A stretch of 36,843 nucleotides of DNA from a virus, in the IMG/VR virus record IMGVR_UViG_3300010334_000132, positions 1 to 36,843 of that record. One strand, given 5' to 3'. A program made the position numbers and the translations under genes. The notes under the pieces are model-generated. The model saw only the letters and a program-made list of their open reading frames with translations, had not been told where the DNA came from and did not search any database. Positions 21,414 through 30,378 of this stretch are shown here, piece by piece. How positions within the stretch are numbered: position 1 is the stretch's first letter; each line of letters begins with the position of its first letter.

Positions 21414-23138
21414 ATGGCAGATTTATCAAGGTACCCGCCAAGATACAGGGTTAAGGAAGATGGCTCCATTGAGACTCTTAATCTCGGTCCAGCCAAAGGC
21501 CCAGGAGAAAGACAAGTTTATGATCAAGCCATACCAGATTATCCGTACACAAATTTAACTGATGCCATAAACCAGTCGAATGTTAGCGTATTGCAGTCCA
21601 AAGTTAAAAACCTTCAAGACAACTACGAGAAGCGTCTTACTGACGTGACAAGCCAAGAAAACACTCGCAACTCTCTTGCTGCTCAGATCCAAGCGTTGAC
21701 TACTGGTGGAGGTGGAATGCAAAATCCTAACGCTGGTCCAGAGTTTAACCAAGCCTTGGCTCAACTCTCCGCTGGGCGTAACTATGGATCATCTGACCTT
21801 GGTACGATGTTAAACTTCCAAGTGTCCGATCAGCAGATCGTTGACGATTACAATAACTCAAAACTTTCTCGCTTGAACAGCGTGATTGATCGTGGCAACG
21901 CTCAAATTGCAGGGATCACTGAGCGCATTAAAGTCGCCAATGATCTTCTTTCCGGACTTCCGTCGGGTGATGCTAGGCGCACATCTTCCGAAGTATTCAT
22001 TAAGCAACTTAACGATGACTTGAAGAGCGTAACAAGCGCGGTCACAGACGCTCAAGACATGCAAAAGAATTTTAAGCCAATCGGGATTGACAGTTCGGAG
22101 GGATTAAAAGAGATCACGTCTTTCCGCAGTTTTGCGCAGTTGCCCGAAGAGCGCGCAGCCCAACAACTTTACCAGATCGATCCAGATTCTTATCGCACCG
22201 CGGTTAGCCTAGGCCAGCAGTATCGCCAGATGGCAAGCCAACCAATTGGGCCTACAACCACCCGGGAAACCGAACAACTTCGCAGGACAATTGAGGACGA
22301 GGCGATCAATCAGCTTCAACTTGGATCTACGATTGGGGCCGAAGAGCGTCGCGGGTACGAGCAGGCAATCCGCGGGGCTCAGACTGCCCGGGGCAATATT
22401 TTCGGCCTTGGACCAGCAGTGCAGGAGGCCGCGCAGATTGGGGCAGCCGGAGAGCAACGCAAGCTGGCACGGTTTGGAGCCGCGCAACAGTTCCTTGGTT
22501 CCGGCGAAACCTCTGGGGCAGCCAGGGCTCGCGATCTATTACTTCGTGAAGGCATCCAGCAGAACAGGCTTGGGGCCGCGGCTGGATTCATTGCCGGAGG
22601 ACCTAGCATTGGCAACCTGGCCCAGGCCAGGACAGCACAACAGCAGGGCGCGATGCAGGGGTACATCCAGGCCAATCAAGCGTTACCTGGTGGATTTAAT
22701 CAGCAACCTTCTACTGCCTCTCCGTTCTACCAAGCAGTGGACCAAAATATTCCTGTCGCCCTTACTCAGGCATTTAATGATCTTTATCGTTCGCAATCCA
22801 GTTATCTGGCTAGCACATACGGAGCCCAGGTCCAGGCGCAGGCTAGCTCGAATAATGCTAACTCCCTTCCGTCCTACTTGAATGCTGGCGCAAATTTAAT
22901 TGGTAGTGTTGCCCCCAAGGGAATAATCACAGGGGGGATTTTCTGCTGGGTAGCTAGAGAGGTTTATGGAGTCGACAATCCTAAGTGGCTACAATTTAGG
23001 GAGTGGATGCTGACCAAGGCGTCCGATAATCTAAGAAACTTCTACACTGAGTACGGAGAAAGAATTGCGGAATCGATACGCAACAAACCTAAAATCAAGT
23101 CCATCATTCGCAAATGGATGGACAGCAAGATAAAATAA
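21414..23138 (+). CDS. internal virion (ejection) protein
   Basis: A 574-residue, mostly helical protein with Ala, Gln and Arg richness and long amphipathic helices, as in ejection proteins that leave the virion with DNA. The last 65 residues form a separate domain (CWVAREVYGVDNPKWLQFREWM, DNLRNFYTEYGERIAESI) that recurs at the C-terminus of many phage virion proteins in my memory. A Gly-rich hydrophobic segment (NLIGSVAPKGIITGG) precedes it. Exact role inferred. Confidence 0.65.
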   Translation: MADLSRYPPRYRVKEDGSIETLNLGPAKGPGERQVYDQAIPDYPYTNLTDAINQSNVSVLQSKVKNLQDNYEKRLTDVTSQENTRNSLAAQIQALTTGGGGMQNPNAGPEFNQALAQLSAGRNYGSSDLGTMLNFQVSDQQIVDDYNNSKLSRLNSVIDRGNAQIAGITERIKVANDLLSGLPSGDARRTSSEVFIKQLNDDLKSVTSAVTDAQDMQKNFKPIGIDSSEGLKEITSFRSFAQLPEERAAQQLYQIDPDSYRTAVSLGQQYRQMASQPIGPTTTRETEQLRRTIEDEAINQLQLGSTIGAEERRGYEQAIRGAQTARGNIFGLGPAVQEAAQIGAAGEQRKLARFGAAQQFLGSGETSGAARARDLLLREGIQQNRLGAAAGFIAGGPSIGNLAQARTAQQQGAMQGYIQANQALPGGFNQQPSTASPFYQAVDQNIPVALTQAFNDLYRSQSSYLASTYGAQVQAQASSNNANSLPSYLNAGANLIGSVAPKGIITGGIFCWVAREVYGVDNPKWLQFREWMLTKASDNLRNFYTEYGERIAESIRNKPKIKSIIRKWMDSKIK

Positions 23139-23142
23139 TTTT

Positions 23143-24108
23143 ATGGCAGAACCAAGACCACTATTTCCATTCCCATCTCAGGCCGAAGAATACAGAAAAG
23201 AAGATGCTCGCCAGGCGATGGAAGACCAAGATCGCGCCCTTCGAGTTGAGATGCTCAAGCAGAGACTCTATCCAGAGCAGGAGGCGAAGAGGGTTGGAGA
23301 AGCATTGATGGCATCGAGCGATCCTGTCGAACAGGCTGCGCTAATGAACAGGCTTTCAGAGACAACCGGGACAAGGACTGCTCCTGGTACAAGCATTGTG
23401 GTCCCAGCTGGACTGCCAGAAGAACTTGTTGACGCATACGTCGATCGCCAGGTCAACAAGGTTAAGTACTACAAAGAAAAGGCGATGATGGAGCAGGACC
23501 CCGAGAAGCGCAGAATCATGATGAGCGTAGCAGACGCCGGGGAGAAGGCCCTTGTTGCAAAGGGCAAGGAATTGACTCAAGCAGATCTTGCGTTTGAGTC
23601 AAATATCCGAGAAGCGTATCGCATGGCAGATGAACTTGAAAATAATGTTAAGAAGTATGGGAATTATGAGACTGTCGACCCAGAGGGGTCAGCAAAAATG
23701 GCTCAGATTCCATATCTATTTGCAGTGTCTTTAGCTAAAGTTCTTGATCCAGGATCTGTGGCAAGAGAGGGCGAGGTTGAGGCAGCCAGAAAGTTTGCGA
23801 TTCCAATGGGAACAACTCCTGTATCCGTTGGCTTTAATAATCCTATTACAGGACCAACCACAGCAACGACGCTCGCTGCGATTAAGAGCATGAGAACAAG
23901 ACTGCAGGCAAGGGCCGAAGACTATAAAAGCATTGCTGGAAGAACCGTCGAGTTGCCCAAGTCAAACCAGGACGATCAATCGCAGGGCCAACAAACCGGG
24001 CAGGCTGGGCAACAACAGATGCCACAACAACCCGCGCAACGTCCGATGAGCCCATCCGGATTTGGAGGATACGATCCTCGTACTCGCAAGGTAATTCAAA
24101 ACCGATAG
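23143..24108 (+). CDS. putative internal virion protein
   Basis: A 321-residue helical protein starting MAEPRPLFPF, with long charged helices, a small hydrophobic region near residues 180-220 and a Gln/Gly/Pro-rich disordered C-terminus (QGQQTGQAGQQQMPQ). It is flanked by two larger internal protein genes and is probably part of the same ejection complex. No enzymatic motif. Function unknown. Confidence 0.6.
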   Translation: MAEPRPLFPFPSQAEEYRKEDARQAMEDQDRALRVEMLKQRLYPEQEAKRVGEALMASSDPVEQAALMNRLSETTGTRTAPGTSIVVPAGLPEELVDAYVDRQVNKVKYYKEKAMMEQDPEKRRIMMSVADAGEKALVAKGKELTQADLAFESNIREAYRMADELENNVKKYGNYETVDPEGSAKMAQIPYLFAVSLAKVLDPGSVAREGEVEAARKFAIPMGTTPVSVGFNNPITGPTTATTLAAIKSMRTRLQARAEDYKSIAGRTVELPKSNQDDQSQGQQTGQAGQQQMPQQPAQRPMSPSGFGGYDPRTRKVIQNR

Positions 24109-24114
24109 TCGGTC

Positions 24115-27100
24115 ATGGCCGACGAAATCATCAAGGACCCATTGGAGGCAGCAAATTATTTGCTGCGCCAGTATCGTGACAATCCGAATTTTGAATTCAC
24201 GCAAGAAGAGGCGTCGTTAGTTCACAACGCGTATCAAGGCGGAGTTTCGTTTGTCGATTCTAAGCCTGTCATGGACGAGGCGTCGACCTCATCATTTCTG
24301 AGATCTCAGGACGAATCCGATCCTACATTTGTAGCTAGCGAAGAAGAATTCTCGATTCTAAAAGCTACTGAACCAAGTGCTCTGAGTAGAATCAAAGAGG
24401 GCGCAATCGGAGCTGCTGAATATATTGGACCTGTGATTGCACAGGGTGCTCCGGAACTCCTAAAAACAGTATCAAATCCATTGTCTCCAAAGTTTGCTAC
24501 GACCGTGCTTGAAGCTGGAGCTCGCGGAACAATGGACCTTGGAACAATGGCAGCTGGAGCGTCAAAGTTTATTGAGAAGGCTCCGTACATGGCTGCTGGC
24601 GCAATTGGTTTACAAAATGACTACAAGTCATATCTCAATCAAAAGACAATTGATCAGAATTACCAGATGCAAGCAATGGACAAGATCAACGCCGAAAGGG
24701 CACAGGGCAAGAGCGTTATTGGACTACCAGAGGGAACATTTTCTCCGAAAGCTGCGGAGCTTGGAAGCATGTTTTTAGATCCTACCATTGCAGTTCCATT
24801 TATTGGGCCGGAGGCTAAGGCAGCCGGACTAGCTTCGAGGGGATTGAAGGCAACAACAAAAGTTGCAGGAGGAATTGAGGCCGCGGCCAGGGCAACAGGC
24901 GGAGCCATTGATCTTGGAGTCGAAAAGGTTGGGCAAGGTATCCAGCGCGTTCTGCCTGGCGTAACTGCACCTAAGACTGCGGGAGCAATTGCCACAGGAG
25001 CGGCCGCAATAGGTATCCCCGGGGCATTCCCAATCGGGGCCAAGGTTGCCGGAGTTAGGGCCGGGGCAGAGATCGCTGAACGCGGAGCCCAGGCAGTCCG
25101 GATCGCTGGGGAAGAGGCGATGACAGGACCGTCCAGGATGACCGTCATGGAGCGCGTAGCGAAGAATCAGAAGAATCCTGAGTGGCTTAGAAAGGCCGCG
25201 AACACATCGATCGCATCTTCTCCGATCACGCAAGGGGCCGCTGAACTTGGCCTGGAGACAGGCAAGGGCGCTGTCAAATCTGCGGCCGTCGGCGCAGGGT
25301 TGGGCTATGTTGCGTCAGGTGGGGAGGAAGAAGGGATCGGAGGTGGATTAGTTATCGGAGGTGGTCTCGGCACGATTGGCGGAGCGGTCAATGGAGTCGC
25401 AGCGATCCCGGCGAAGAAAGCGCTCGCAAAGCAAGGCGACGTCAACAGGCTGTTCGCAAGGCAGGCGGAACTTGGCTTGGACGTAAATAAGATTGCCGAC
25501 TATGTCCGCAAGGATAACAGACCGTTCCTAGACGCCGCGACACTCCAGATGATGGCACCTGACGTTCAGGTTGAATTCCACGGTCGAGACTCGTTTATGA
25601 TGCCTGAGAATGCCGGGATCAACGCGGCCGGAGTTGTTAAGGCAGTACCGGATAAGTCGGGCACGACAAGGCTTTTAGTAAACATGGACGACATGCGATC
25701 CTCCGGTGACACGGTTAAACATGAGATCATGCATGCCATCATGAAGTCACCAGCGATCAATAAGTCTGAAGGGCGAATGGCAGTCATGTCAGAATATGGT
25801 GAAGAAGGTCTTCGCAGATTTGGCAATGAGTACGCCAGGAAACTTTTGGAGGGCGAGCGCCAGGGTCGGGGAACACCAACCGAGGCCGAGGTTCGGGCAA
25901 AGGCAAACGAACTGCGCGAAGGATCTCAGAGGTCCGAGCCTGGGGCTGGGGATCTGGACTGGATTGCAGACGAAGTCCTGGCGGAACAGTTTGTGGGCGA
26001 GTTCCGCGGGAAAGACCTGGATTCTCTGCGACGCAAAACTCTTCCAGGCACAGATCTTCTTTCTCTCCAGGAAGGATTCTTGGCTCCTGTTGGCAGGCTT
26101 TTGAATAAGTTCGGTATCGACACAACAGGGCCCAAGCCGACGAATATTGACACGCTATTTAAGGACAATCCCATGGTTCCGTCCAAACAGCTTCGAGAGT
26201 TGACCTCAAGATGGTTCCGGGACCGTGACAAGTATCTGGATGGTCTTGAGAAGGCCGAGAAACAGAAAGACGTGACGCTAGTCCCTGGGCCTGGCAATAG
26301 GAACTTGGCAAACAATCCTGCAATCCAGTTTACTCGCAACAGAAAGACGAATCTTGAGGAGAACGATTTCGCAGTAAGGTTCCCGGACGGTACTGTTCGA
26401 GCCAAAGACCCGGCATCGATCCTTGCTGTCGACAGGGCCAGGGTGGCGGACGTTGCCAAAATGTACGATCCCAACGTGGTCCTAGAGCGCGGGAGCCCCG
26501 AGTTTGGAGTCAAGATTCAGTCTGACGGCAAGCCATACGTCGGTGGGAATACTCTCCCAGAGGGATTCTTCAGTCTCGACAGTTTTAATGATTTTACAAA
26601 GGAAGTAGCCAAGGCCCTCCAAGATAGTCGCCATGGGGGTAGGACATATTCGGTCTGGTACCAAAAGGTCGGCACAGGCGAGGATGGTAGCTGGGCTCAG
26701 TCTGTTAAGCGCGGACTAGGCAACATTAAGGTTGGACAATCCGAGATCGCATTCCTGGGCTGGCGCCTATCTAAGGCTGGAAACATCTTGGCCCAGGCAG
26801 TAGATATATCTGCTCTGCGCGGTCGCATGCTTGATTTTGCCAGGAGTGGCAAGGGCCGGATCAACGAGGTGTGGGGCGGAGACCTGGCATCCTACGAGAA
26901 GGACGTCATGCAGTACTTGGACAACCACGCTAACGAAAGGCCAGGGGAGACAGGGATCGGTATTGATAAGCGCAACGCGATCAACTACCTATTCGGAATC
27001 ACAAACATTGCCAACAAAGACGCCAATCCAATGTACGCCACCGAAGGTCGTCCCCAGGGGAGCCTGGTCAAATCCTATCGCCTGGACCGTATTGCCAACT

Positions 27101-28380
27101 CTCGCGATACCGGGCGCACAGGATTCTTCTTTGACTACCAGAAGCAGGCTGCGAATTTGGCTCCTGCGACTGTAGAGCAGAAGCAGTTTGCCCCGGCCAC
27201 GACCGAAGAGGACAAGTTACGTGAATTGGCGTCGAGTGTTTCAGGGCTCAAAACCGCAATCAAATTCATGACTCCTGACGAGCAGAAAAAACTTCGTCGG
27301 GATACAGGACAGAAGATTGTTGATATTCGCGAGAAGCTACCGTCGGCACAGGAATTTGCGGAGGTCGCAATCGCCGGAGAGGCAAAGCGCGGGTGGTACA
27401 GGAAGAGCACCCAGGCACTGATCGACGTTTTTGACAGCGACGCACCAAGGTTCGCGGCCCTTCTCGCTGCGCTGTCTCCCCAGACTTCCGTAGAGAGCAA
27501 CCTGGTCAACGCATTGAAGACTTGGACTTTGTGGGTAAAAGAAGGTCGCCCTCAGTCAACCGACAAGATTTTGAATATCATGGCAAAGTCCGTCCAGGGT
27601 AGCGGTACTCTTGATTCAGTCCTGGGCGCCTGGAGGAACAATTCGATCGAGGCACTCACGTCCGTAGATCCGGAAAAGATCATGCTCTCTGGGCCAAAGG
27701 TGAATTCGTTCATGCTCAATCTGCGCGACATGGTGAACGAAGTGACCAATGACGCATGGATGGCAACGTTTGCCGATATTGAGCAGACCATGTTTTCCGG
27801 TAGTAAAACCAAATCAGATCCAGGAAAAGGCCCTGGATACCTGGCTATGTCGAGTCGAGTCCGGGAGGCTGCGCAAAAGGCGAGCGAGTTAACTGGAGAC
27901 AGTTGGACCCCGGCTGAGATCCAAGAAACTGTTTGGTCATTTGCTAAGACTCTTTACGAAATGCGCAAATCTGCCGAAGAGAAGCGCACCATGGTGCAGA
28001 TCGTCAAAGAAGGTGGGTTGACAGGTGAGAAGATTGGCGAAACTCCTGACTTTTCTTCGTTGTTGCGTACCGGGGAATATCGGGATATACTTGTGCGCAA
28101 TGGATATGAAGGTGCAATCGCCCTCCTTGAGGGAGCAGGAAATAAGCCTGACAGAGGAAATATTACTGGAGCGGGAAAAGCGCCAGGAGTCTCTGAAGGC
28201 AAAGCAAAACCGTCTCTTGGCGGTCCTGTTGAGCCAACCCGCGGAGTCCTCTCCTCGGCAAAAAGGCTAGACGCTGTCTTTAATAGAAGACTTGCAGAGT
28301 CGCTTGCCAATCAAGGCAAAAACCTGGAATCAGCAGTAAAGTCTAGGCTAATTAAAAAACAACTGGAGGCCAAAAAATGA
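24115..28380 (+). CDS. giant multi-domain internal virion protein with metallopeptidase motif
   Basis: At 1421 residues it is the largest gene here. The Ala/Gly-rich, weakly hydrophobic sections (about 260-330 and 375-430) suggest membrane-active segments. A zinc-peptidase motif HEIMH (His536, Glu537, His540) is followed by ADEVLAEQF (E620, E624), a possible third ligand. The C-terminal domain (about 1040-1360: GWYRKSTQALIDVF, LLAALSPQTSVESN, NDAWMATF) recurs in large phage polyvalent-type proteins; I do not know its function. It is likely ejected into the host, where it could process cell-wall or host proteins. The function is inferred from composition and motifs. Confidence 0.7.
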   Translation: MADEIIKDPLEAANYLLRQYRDNPNFEFTQEEASLVHNAYQGGVSFVDSKPVMDEASTSSFLRSQDESDPTFVASEEEFSILKATEPSALSRIKEGAIGAAEYIGPVIAQGAPELLKTVSNPLSPKFATTVLEAGARGTMDLGTMAAGASKFIEKAPYMAAGAIGLQNDYKSYLNQKTIDQNYQMQAMDKINAERAQGKSVIGLPEGTFSPKAAELGSMFLDPTIAVPFIGPEAKAAGLASRGLKATTKVAGGIEAAARATGGAIDLGVEKVGQGIQRVLPGVTAPKTAGAIATGAAAIGIPGAFPIGAKVAGVRAGAEIAERGAQAVRIAGEEAMTGPSRMTVMERVAKNQKNPEWLRKAANTSIASSPITQGAAELGLETGKGAVKSAAVGAGLGYVASGGEEEGIGGGLVIGGGLGTIGGAVNGVAAIPAKKALAKQGDVNRLFARQAELGLDVNKIADYVRKDNRPFLDAATLQMMAPDVQVEFHGRDSFMMPENAGINAAGVVKAVPDKSGTTRLLVNMDDMRSSGDTVKHEIMHAIMKSPAINKSEGRMAVMSEYGEEGLRRFGNEYARKLLEGERQGRGTPTEAEVRAKANELREGSQRSEPGAGDLDWIADEVLAEQFVGEFRGKDLDSLRRKTLPGTDLLSLQEGFLAPVGRLLNKFGIDTTGPKPTNIDTLFKDNPMVPSKQLRELTSRWFRDRDKYLDGLEKAEKQKDVTLVPGPGNRNLANNPAIQFTRNRKTNLEENDFAVRFPDGTVRAKDPASILAVDRARVADVAKMYDPNVVLERGSPEFGVKIQSDGKPYVGGNTLPEGFFSLDSFNDFTKEVAKALQDSRHGGRTYSVWYQKVGTGEDGSWAQSVKRGLGNIKVGQSEIAFLGWRLSKAGNILAQAVDISALRGRMLDFARSGKGRINEVWGGDLASYEKDVMQYLDNHANERPGETGIGIDKRNAINYLFGITNIANKDANPMYATEGRPQGSLVKSYRLDRIANSRDTGRTGFFFDYQKQAANLAPATVEQKQFAPATTEEDKLRELASSVSGLKTAIKFMTPDEQKKLRRDTGQKIVDIREKLPSAQEFAEVAIAGEAKRGWYRKSTQALIDVFDSDAPRFAALLAALSPQTSVESNLVNALKTWTLWVKEGRPQSTDKILNIMAKSVQGSGTLDSVLGAWRNNSIEALTSVDPEKIMLSGPKVNSFMLNLRDMVNEVTNDAWMATFADIEQTMFSGSKTKSDPGKGPGYLAMSSRVREAAQKASELTGDSWTPAEIQETVWSFAKTLYEMRKSAEEKRTMVQIVKEGGLTGEKIGETPDFSSLLRTGEYRDILVRNGYEGAIALLEGAGNKPDRGNITGAGKAPGVSEGKAKPSLGGPVEPTRGVLSSAKRLDAVFNRRLAESLANQGKNLESAVKSRLIKKQLEAKK

Positions 28381-28382
28381 CC

Positions 28383-28658
28383 TCACTCGACGTCAACATC
28401 TCTCCATCTGGAGATAAAGCCAGCAGTGTTTTGGGACGCGTCGATAACTGTTCCGCCCCTTGTGACGAATCCTCCGTAGGAACTGTCAGCATCCACAATC
28501 ATCTTTCTGTTCAGAATCACACCTCCGTAGGAGCCGGATGCAGTTGTGATCATTCTTCCGTTAATGTACCCAGCGTACTCCCCGCCGGAGGTCTGGAGGA
28601 GATCCCCGGCGAAACAGTGACCGAGTGACAAAGCGACCAACAATAGGATTTTCTTCAT
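28383..28658 (-). CDS. minus-strand small secreted protein with 17-residue repeats
   Basis: Read on the minus strand this gives 91 residues: a clear signal peptide (MKKILLLVALSLGHCFA), then three and a half 17-residue repeats of the type SGSYGGVILNRKMIVDA (consensus Tyr-Gly-Gly/Ala, then Ile/Val, Arg, Ile/Val, Ala). The ORF runs from the end of the upstream gene (28380) to the start of the next, filling the gap. Its ATG shares the CATG with the plus-strand start at 28657. No Shine-Dalgarno is seen; an in-frame ATG 9 bases upstream is an alternative. The repeats recall beta-flower or propeller-like YG repeats. A plus-strand frame covers the same DNA with poorer composition. Confidence 0.65.
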   Translation of the reverse strand: MKKILLLVALSLGHCFAGDLLQTSGGEYAGYINGRMITTASGSYGGVILNRKMIVDADSSYGGFVTRGGTVIDASQNTAGFISRWRDVDVE

Positions 28659-29481
28659 GGAAAACATTCTAACACAGATCCCGGAACTAAGCGCAAGCAG
28701 AAATTTTACCCCATTTGGGGCCGGGGAATTTGACAGGCAAAACGCGTCCAGGCCAATGCAGGAGCCACAGAGGGCGGGGTGGACCGACGAGAAGGGGCAA
28801 CGCCTGGTCGCAATGTCTGAGCGTATGCGGTCCGCGGCGACGATGGACGATATCCGCGCAGAGACAGCGCAAAGAGCAATGGAGGACGAAGTGACTAAAA
28901 ACATTATGCAAGACCAAAACCTAATCGGGCCGAAGGCCCCGAAGAGCGAATACGACTCAGCCTTGGCAACGGTTGACATGGAGGCCAGGAAGGACAAGTC
29001 AGGGAACGTCATGGTCTACAATCTTCCTTCCGGGGATATGGGCGGGAGCTACGAGGTCGCCGGGATCAACGACAAGTACCATCCCGCGGCCGCCGAGATG
29101 CTAAAGAATCTTCCAGCAGGGGAGCGCAGGGACGCAGCTGCTAGATACGTCGTAGAATATACCAAGCCCTTCACGTCTAAACTTCCTGAGCCTTACCGAC
29201 CATTCTTCCAGGACCTGGCATTCAACCGCGGGGTAGGAGGGGCCACGAAGTTTCTGCAACGCGCAATCGGGGTGAAGGATGACGGAGTGCTTGGGCCTCA
29301 GACGCTCAAGGCCCTGGAAGGGTTGAACCCATCAGAGGTAATGAGGAACGTTTCTGTCGAGCAAATGACCTACGAGAGAAGGCTTGCGGAGCAGAACCCG
29401 GAACGTAAAAAGTTCCTCAATGGTCTCCAGAATAGAGTCTCGAACAGATATCGACTTTTCGGGAATGCTCCAACCGGGTAA
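28657..29481 (+). CDS. GH108-like muralytic protein with peptidoglycan-binding C-terminus
   Basis: The 274-residue protein has a disordered N-terminal 110 residues, then GGSYEVAGINDKYHPAAAEM (catalytic-type Glu about residue 133) and PYRPFFQDLAFNRGVGGATKFLQ. It ends with GVKDDGVLGPQTLKAL, a peptidoglycan-binding-like repeat typical of GH108-type lysozymes. It probably degrades cell wall, either at lysis or from the virion during entry; the long N-terminus and the neighbouring ejection genes favour a virion role. AGGA lies 8 bases before ATG. Confidence 0.7.
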   Translation: MENILTQIPELSASRNFTPFGAGEFDRQNASRPMQEPQRAGWTDEKGQRLVAMSERMRSAATMDDIRAETAQRAMEDEVTKNIMQDQNLIGPKAPKSEYDSALATVDMEARKDKSGNVMVYNLPSGDMGGSYEVAGINDKYHPAAAEMLKNLPAGERRDAAARYVVEYTKPFTSKLPEPYRPFFQDLAFNRGVGGATKFLQRAIGVKDDGVLGPQTLKALEGLNPSEVMRNVSVEQMTYERRLAEQNPERKKFLNGLQNRVSNRYRLFGNAPTG

Positions 29482-29854
29482 TCGTCAGACAGGAGCAGTG
29501 GGAGTCGCCAGAGTAATAGCAGGACTCCTCGCTTCCGGGTGGAACGTGTTGACCCCATTTGAGGACAATGCCGGGTACGATATTGTCGCGGAGAAAGACG
29601 GAACATTCAAAAGAATCCAGGTCAAGTCTTGCGGATCTCCACGATTGCACAGCAGTGGCAGAAGGGGCCCGAGCTACAAGTTCAGCACCGGGCGCGGAGT
29701 CGACAAGAGGAAGTACGGCAAGTGCATCGACCTAATATTCCTGGTCGCGCTGGACAAAGATTTGCTGTGGGTATTTGATTCAAACAAAATAAAAGCGACC
29801 CGCACCGCGTCTCCAGAGGACTCAATTGCCTGGACGCGCTTATCGAAGATATAG
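29465..29854 (+). CDS. PDDEXK_5-type endonuclease-like protein
   Basis: The 129-residue form starting at ATG 29465 contains GYDIVAEKDGTFKRIQVKS, the PD-(D/E)XK core with D39 and Q52-x-K54. Flanking N-terminal TGAVGVARVIAGLLASGWNVLTP matches group I intron-type endonucleases or restriction-like enzymes. It overlaps the previous gene by 17 bases. An earlier in-frame start at 29384 would overlap more. It could be a repair, restriction or homing nuclease. No intron is seen in the window. Confidence 0.7.
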   Translation: MLQPGNRQTGAVGVARVIAGLLASGWNVLTPFEDNAGYDIVAEKDGTFKRIQVKSCGSPRLHSSGRRGPSYKFSTGRGVDKRKYGKCIDLIFLVALDKDLLWVFDSNKIKATRTASPEDSIAWTRLSKI

Positions 29855-29891
29855 CAAGTCAAGCTAATTAATAATTCCTAAAAATAATATA

Positions 29892-29918
29892 TTGACCCGA
29901 CTGCCATGCTTCTGGCAG
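29892..29918 (+). promoter_or_regulatory. possible promoter/operator ahead of recombination genes
   Basis: In the A+T-rich 95-base gap (29855-29949) lies TTGACC (29892-29897), followed by the perfect 6-bp inverted repeat CTGCCA-TGCTTC-TGGCAG (29901-29918). A TAATAT is at 29885-29890. A complete promoter pair is not convincing, but the hairpin may be an operator or RNA stem. The next gene has an excellent AAAGGAGGT ribosome-binding site (29937-29945). Confidence 0.35.
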
Positions 29919-29949
29919 AGTTCGGTGATCTTGAACAAAGGAGGTCACT

Positions 29950-30363
29950 ATGGGCGGGGGGAGAATGTCACGCGACAAGGGGAAGCGCGGTGAACGCGAA
30001 GTTTCAAGTCTGCTCAGTGAGGCTGGATGGAAGGCTAGGCGCGCCCAGCAGTTTTGCGGATCGCCGGATGGGGGAGCTAGTGATGTACTGGTCGAATCAG
30101 AATTCTGGCCCTACCACGTCGAGGTCAAGTACTGTCAACAAACCAAAATTTACGATTGGATGCAACAATCTTCCAGCGATTCAAAAACTGGTAAGACGCC
30201 TATCGTCTGTCATCGAAGGAATCAAACAGGATGGCACGTCACAATGAAATTTAAGGATTGGATCGATTTGGTAAACAATAGTCTTCCGATCGTGTTGCCA
30301 GCAGTCACACACGCAAAAGACATTCGTCAGACTTCACCTCAGATAAACCCAAATAAACCATAA
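29950..30363 (+). CDS. PD-(D/E)XK Holliday-junction-resolvase-like nuclease
   Basis: The 137-residue protein shows the Hjc-like core: KGKRGEREV (E15/E17), GGASDVLVE (D45) and HVEVKY (E58-x-K60). These archaeal/phage-type resolvases cleave branched DNA before packaging. The C-terminal 40 residues are Pro/Asn-rich and probably disordered. A strong Shine-Dalgarno precedes the ATG. The SSB-like protein and exonuclease follow, giving a recombination cluster. Confidence 0.75.
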   Translation: MGGGRMSRDKGKRGEREVSSLLSEAGWKARRAQQFCGSPDGGASDVLVESEFWPYHVEVKYCQQTKIYDWMQQSSSDSKTGKTPIVCHRRNQTGWHVTMKFKDWIDLVNNSLPIVLPAVTHAKDIRQTSPQINPNKP

Positions 30364-30378
30364 AAGGAGAATACACAT

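Noticed and set aside
22246-22881. Plus-strand 211-residue ORF within 21414-23138
   Set aside because: Arg/Pro/Leu-rich out-of-frame shadow; the enclosing frame has a coherent helical protein and a recognisable C-terminal domain.
25926-26513. Minus-strand ORF of 195 residues inside the giant internal protein gene
   Set aside because: Shadow frame with Ser/Arg/Pro-rich composition and no recognisable motif.
28377-28628. Plus-strand ORF of 83 residues starting at the ATGA of the giant gene's stop
   Set aside because: Composition is odd (Ser/Val/His/Asn-rich, no fold-like pattern), while the minus strand over the same DNA has a signal peptide and regular 17-residue repeats. The ATGA coupling keeps it as a remote alternative.
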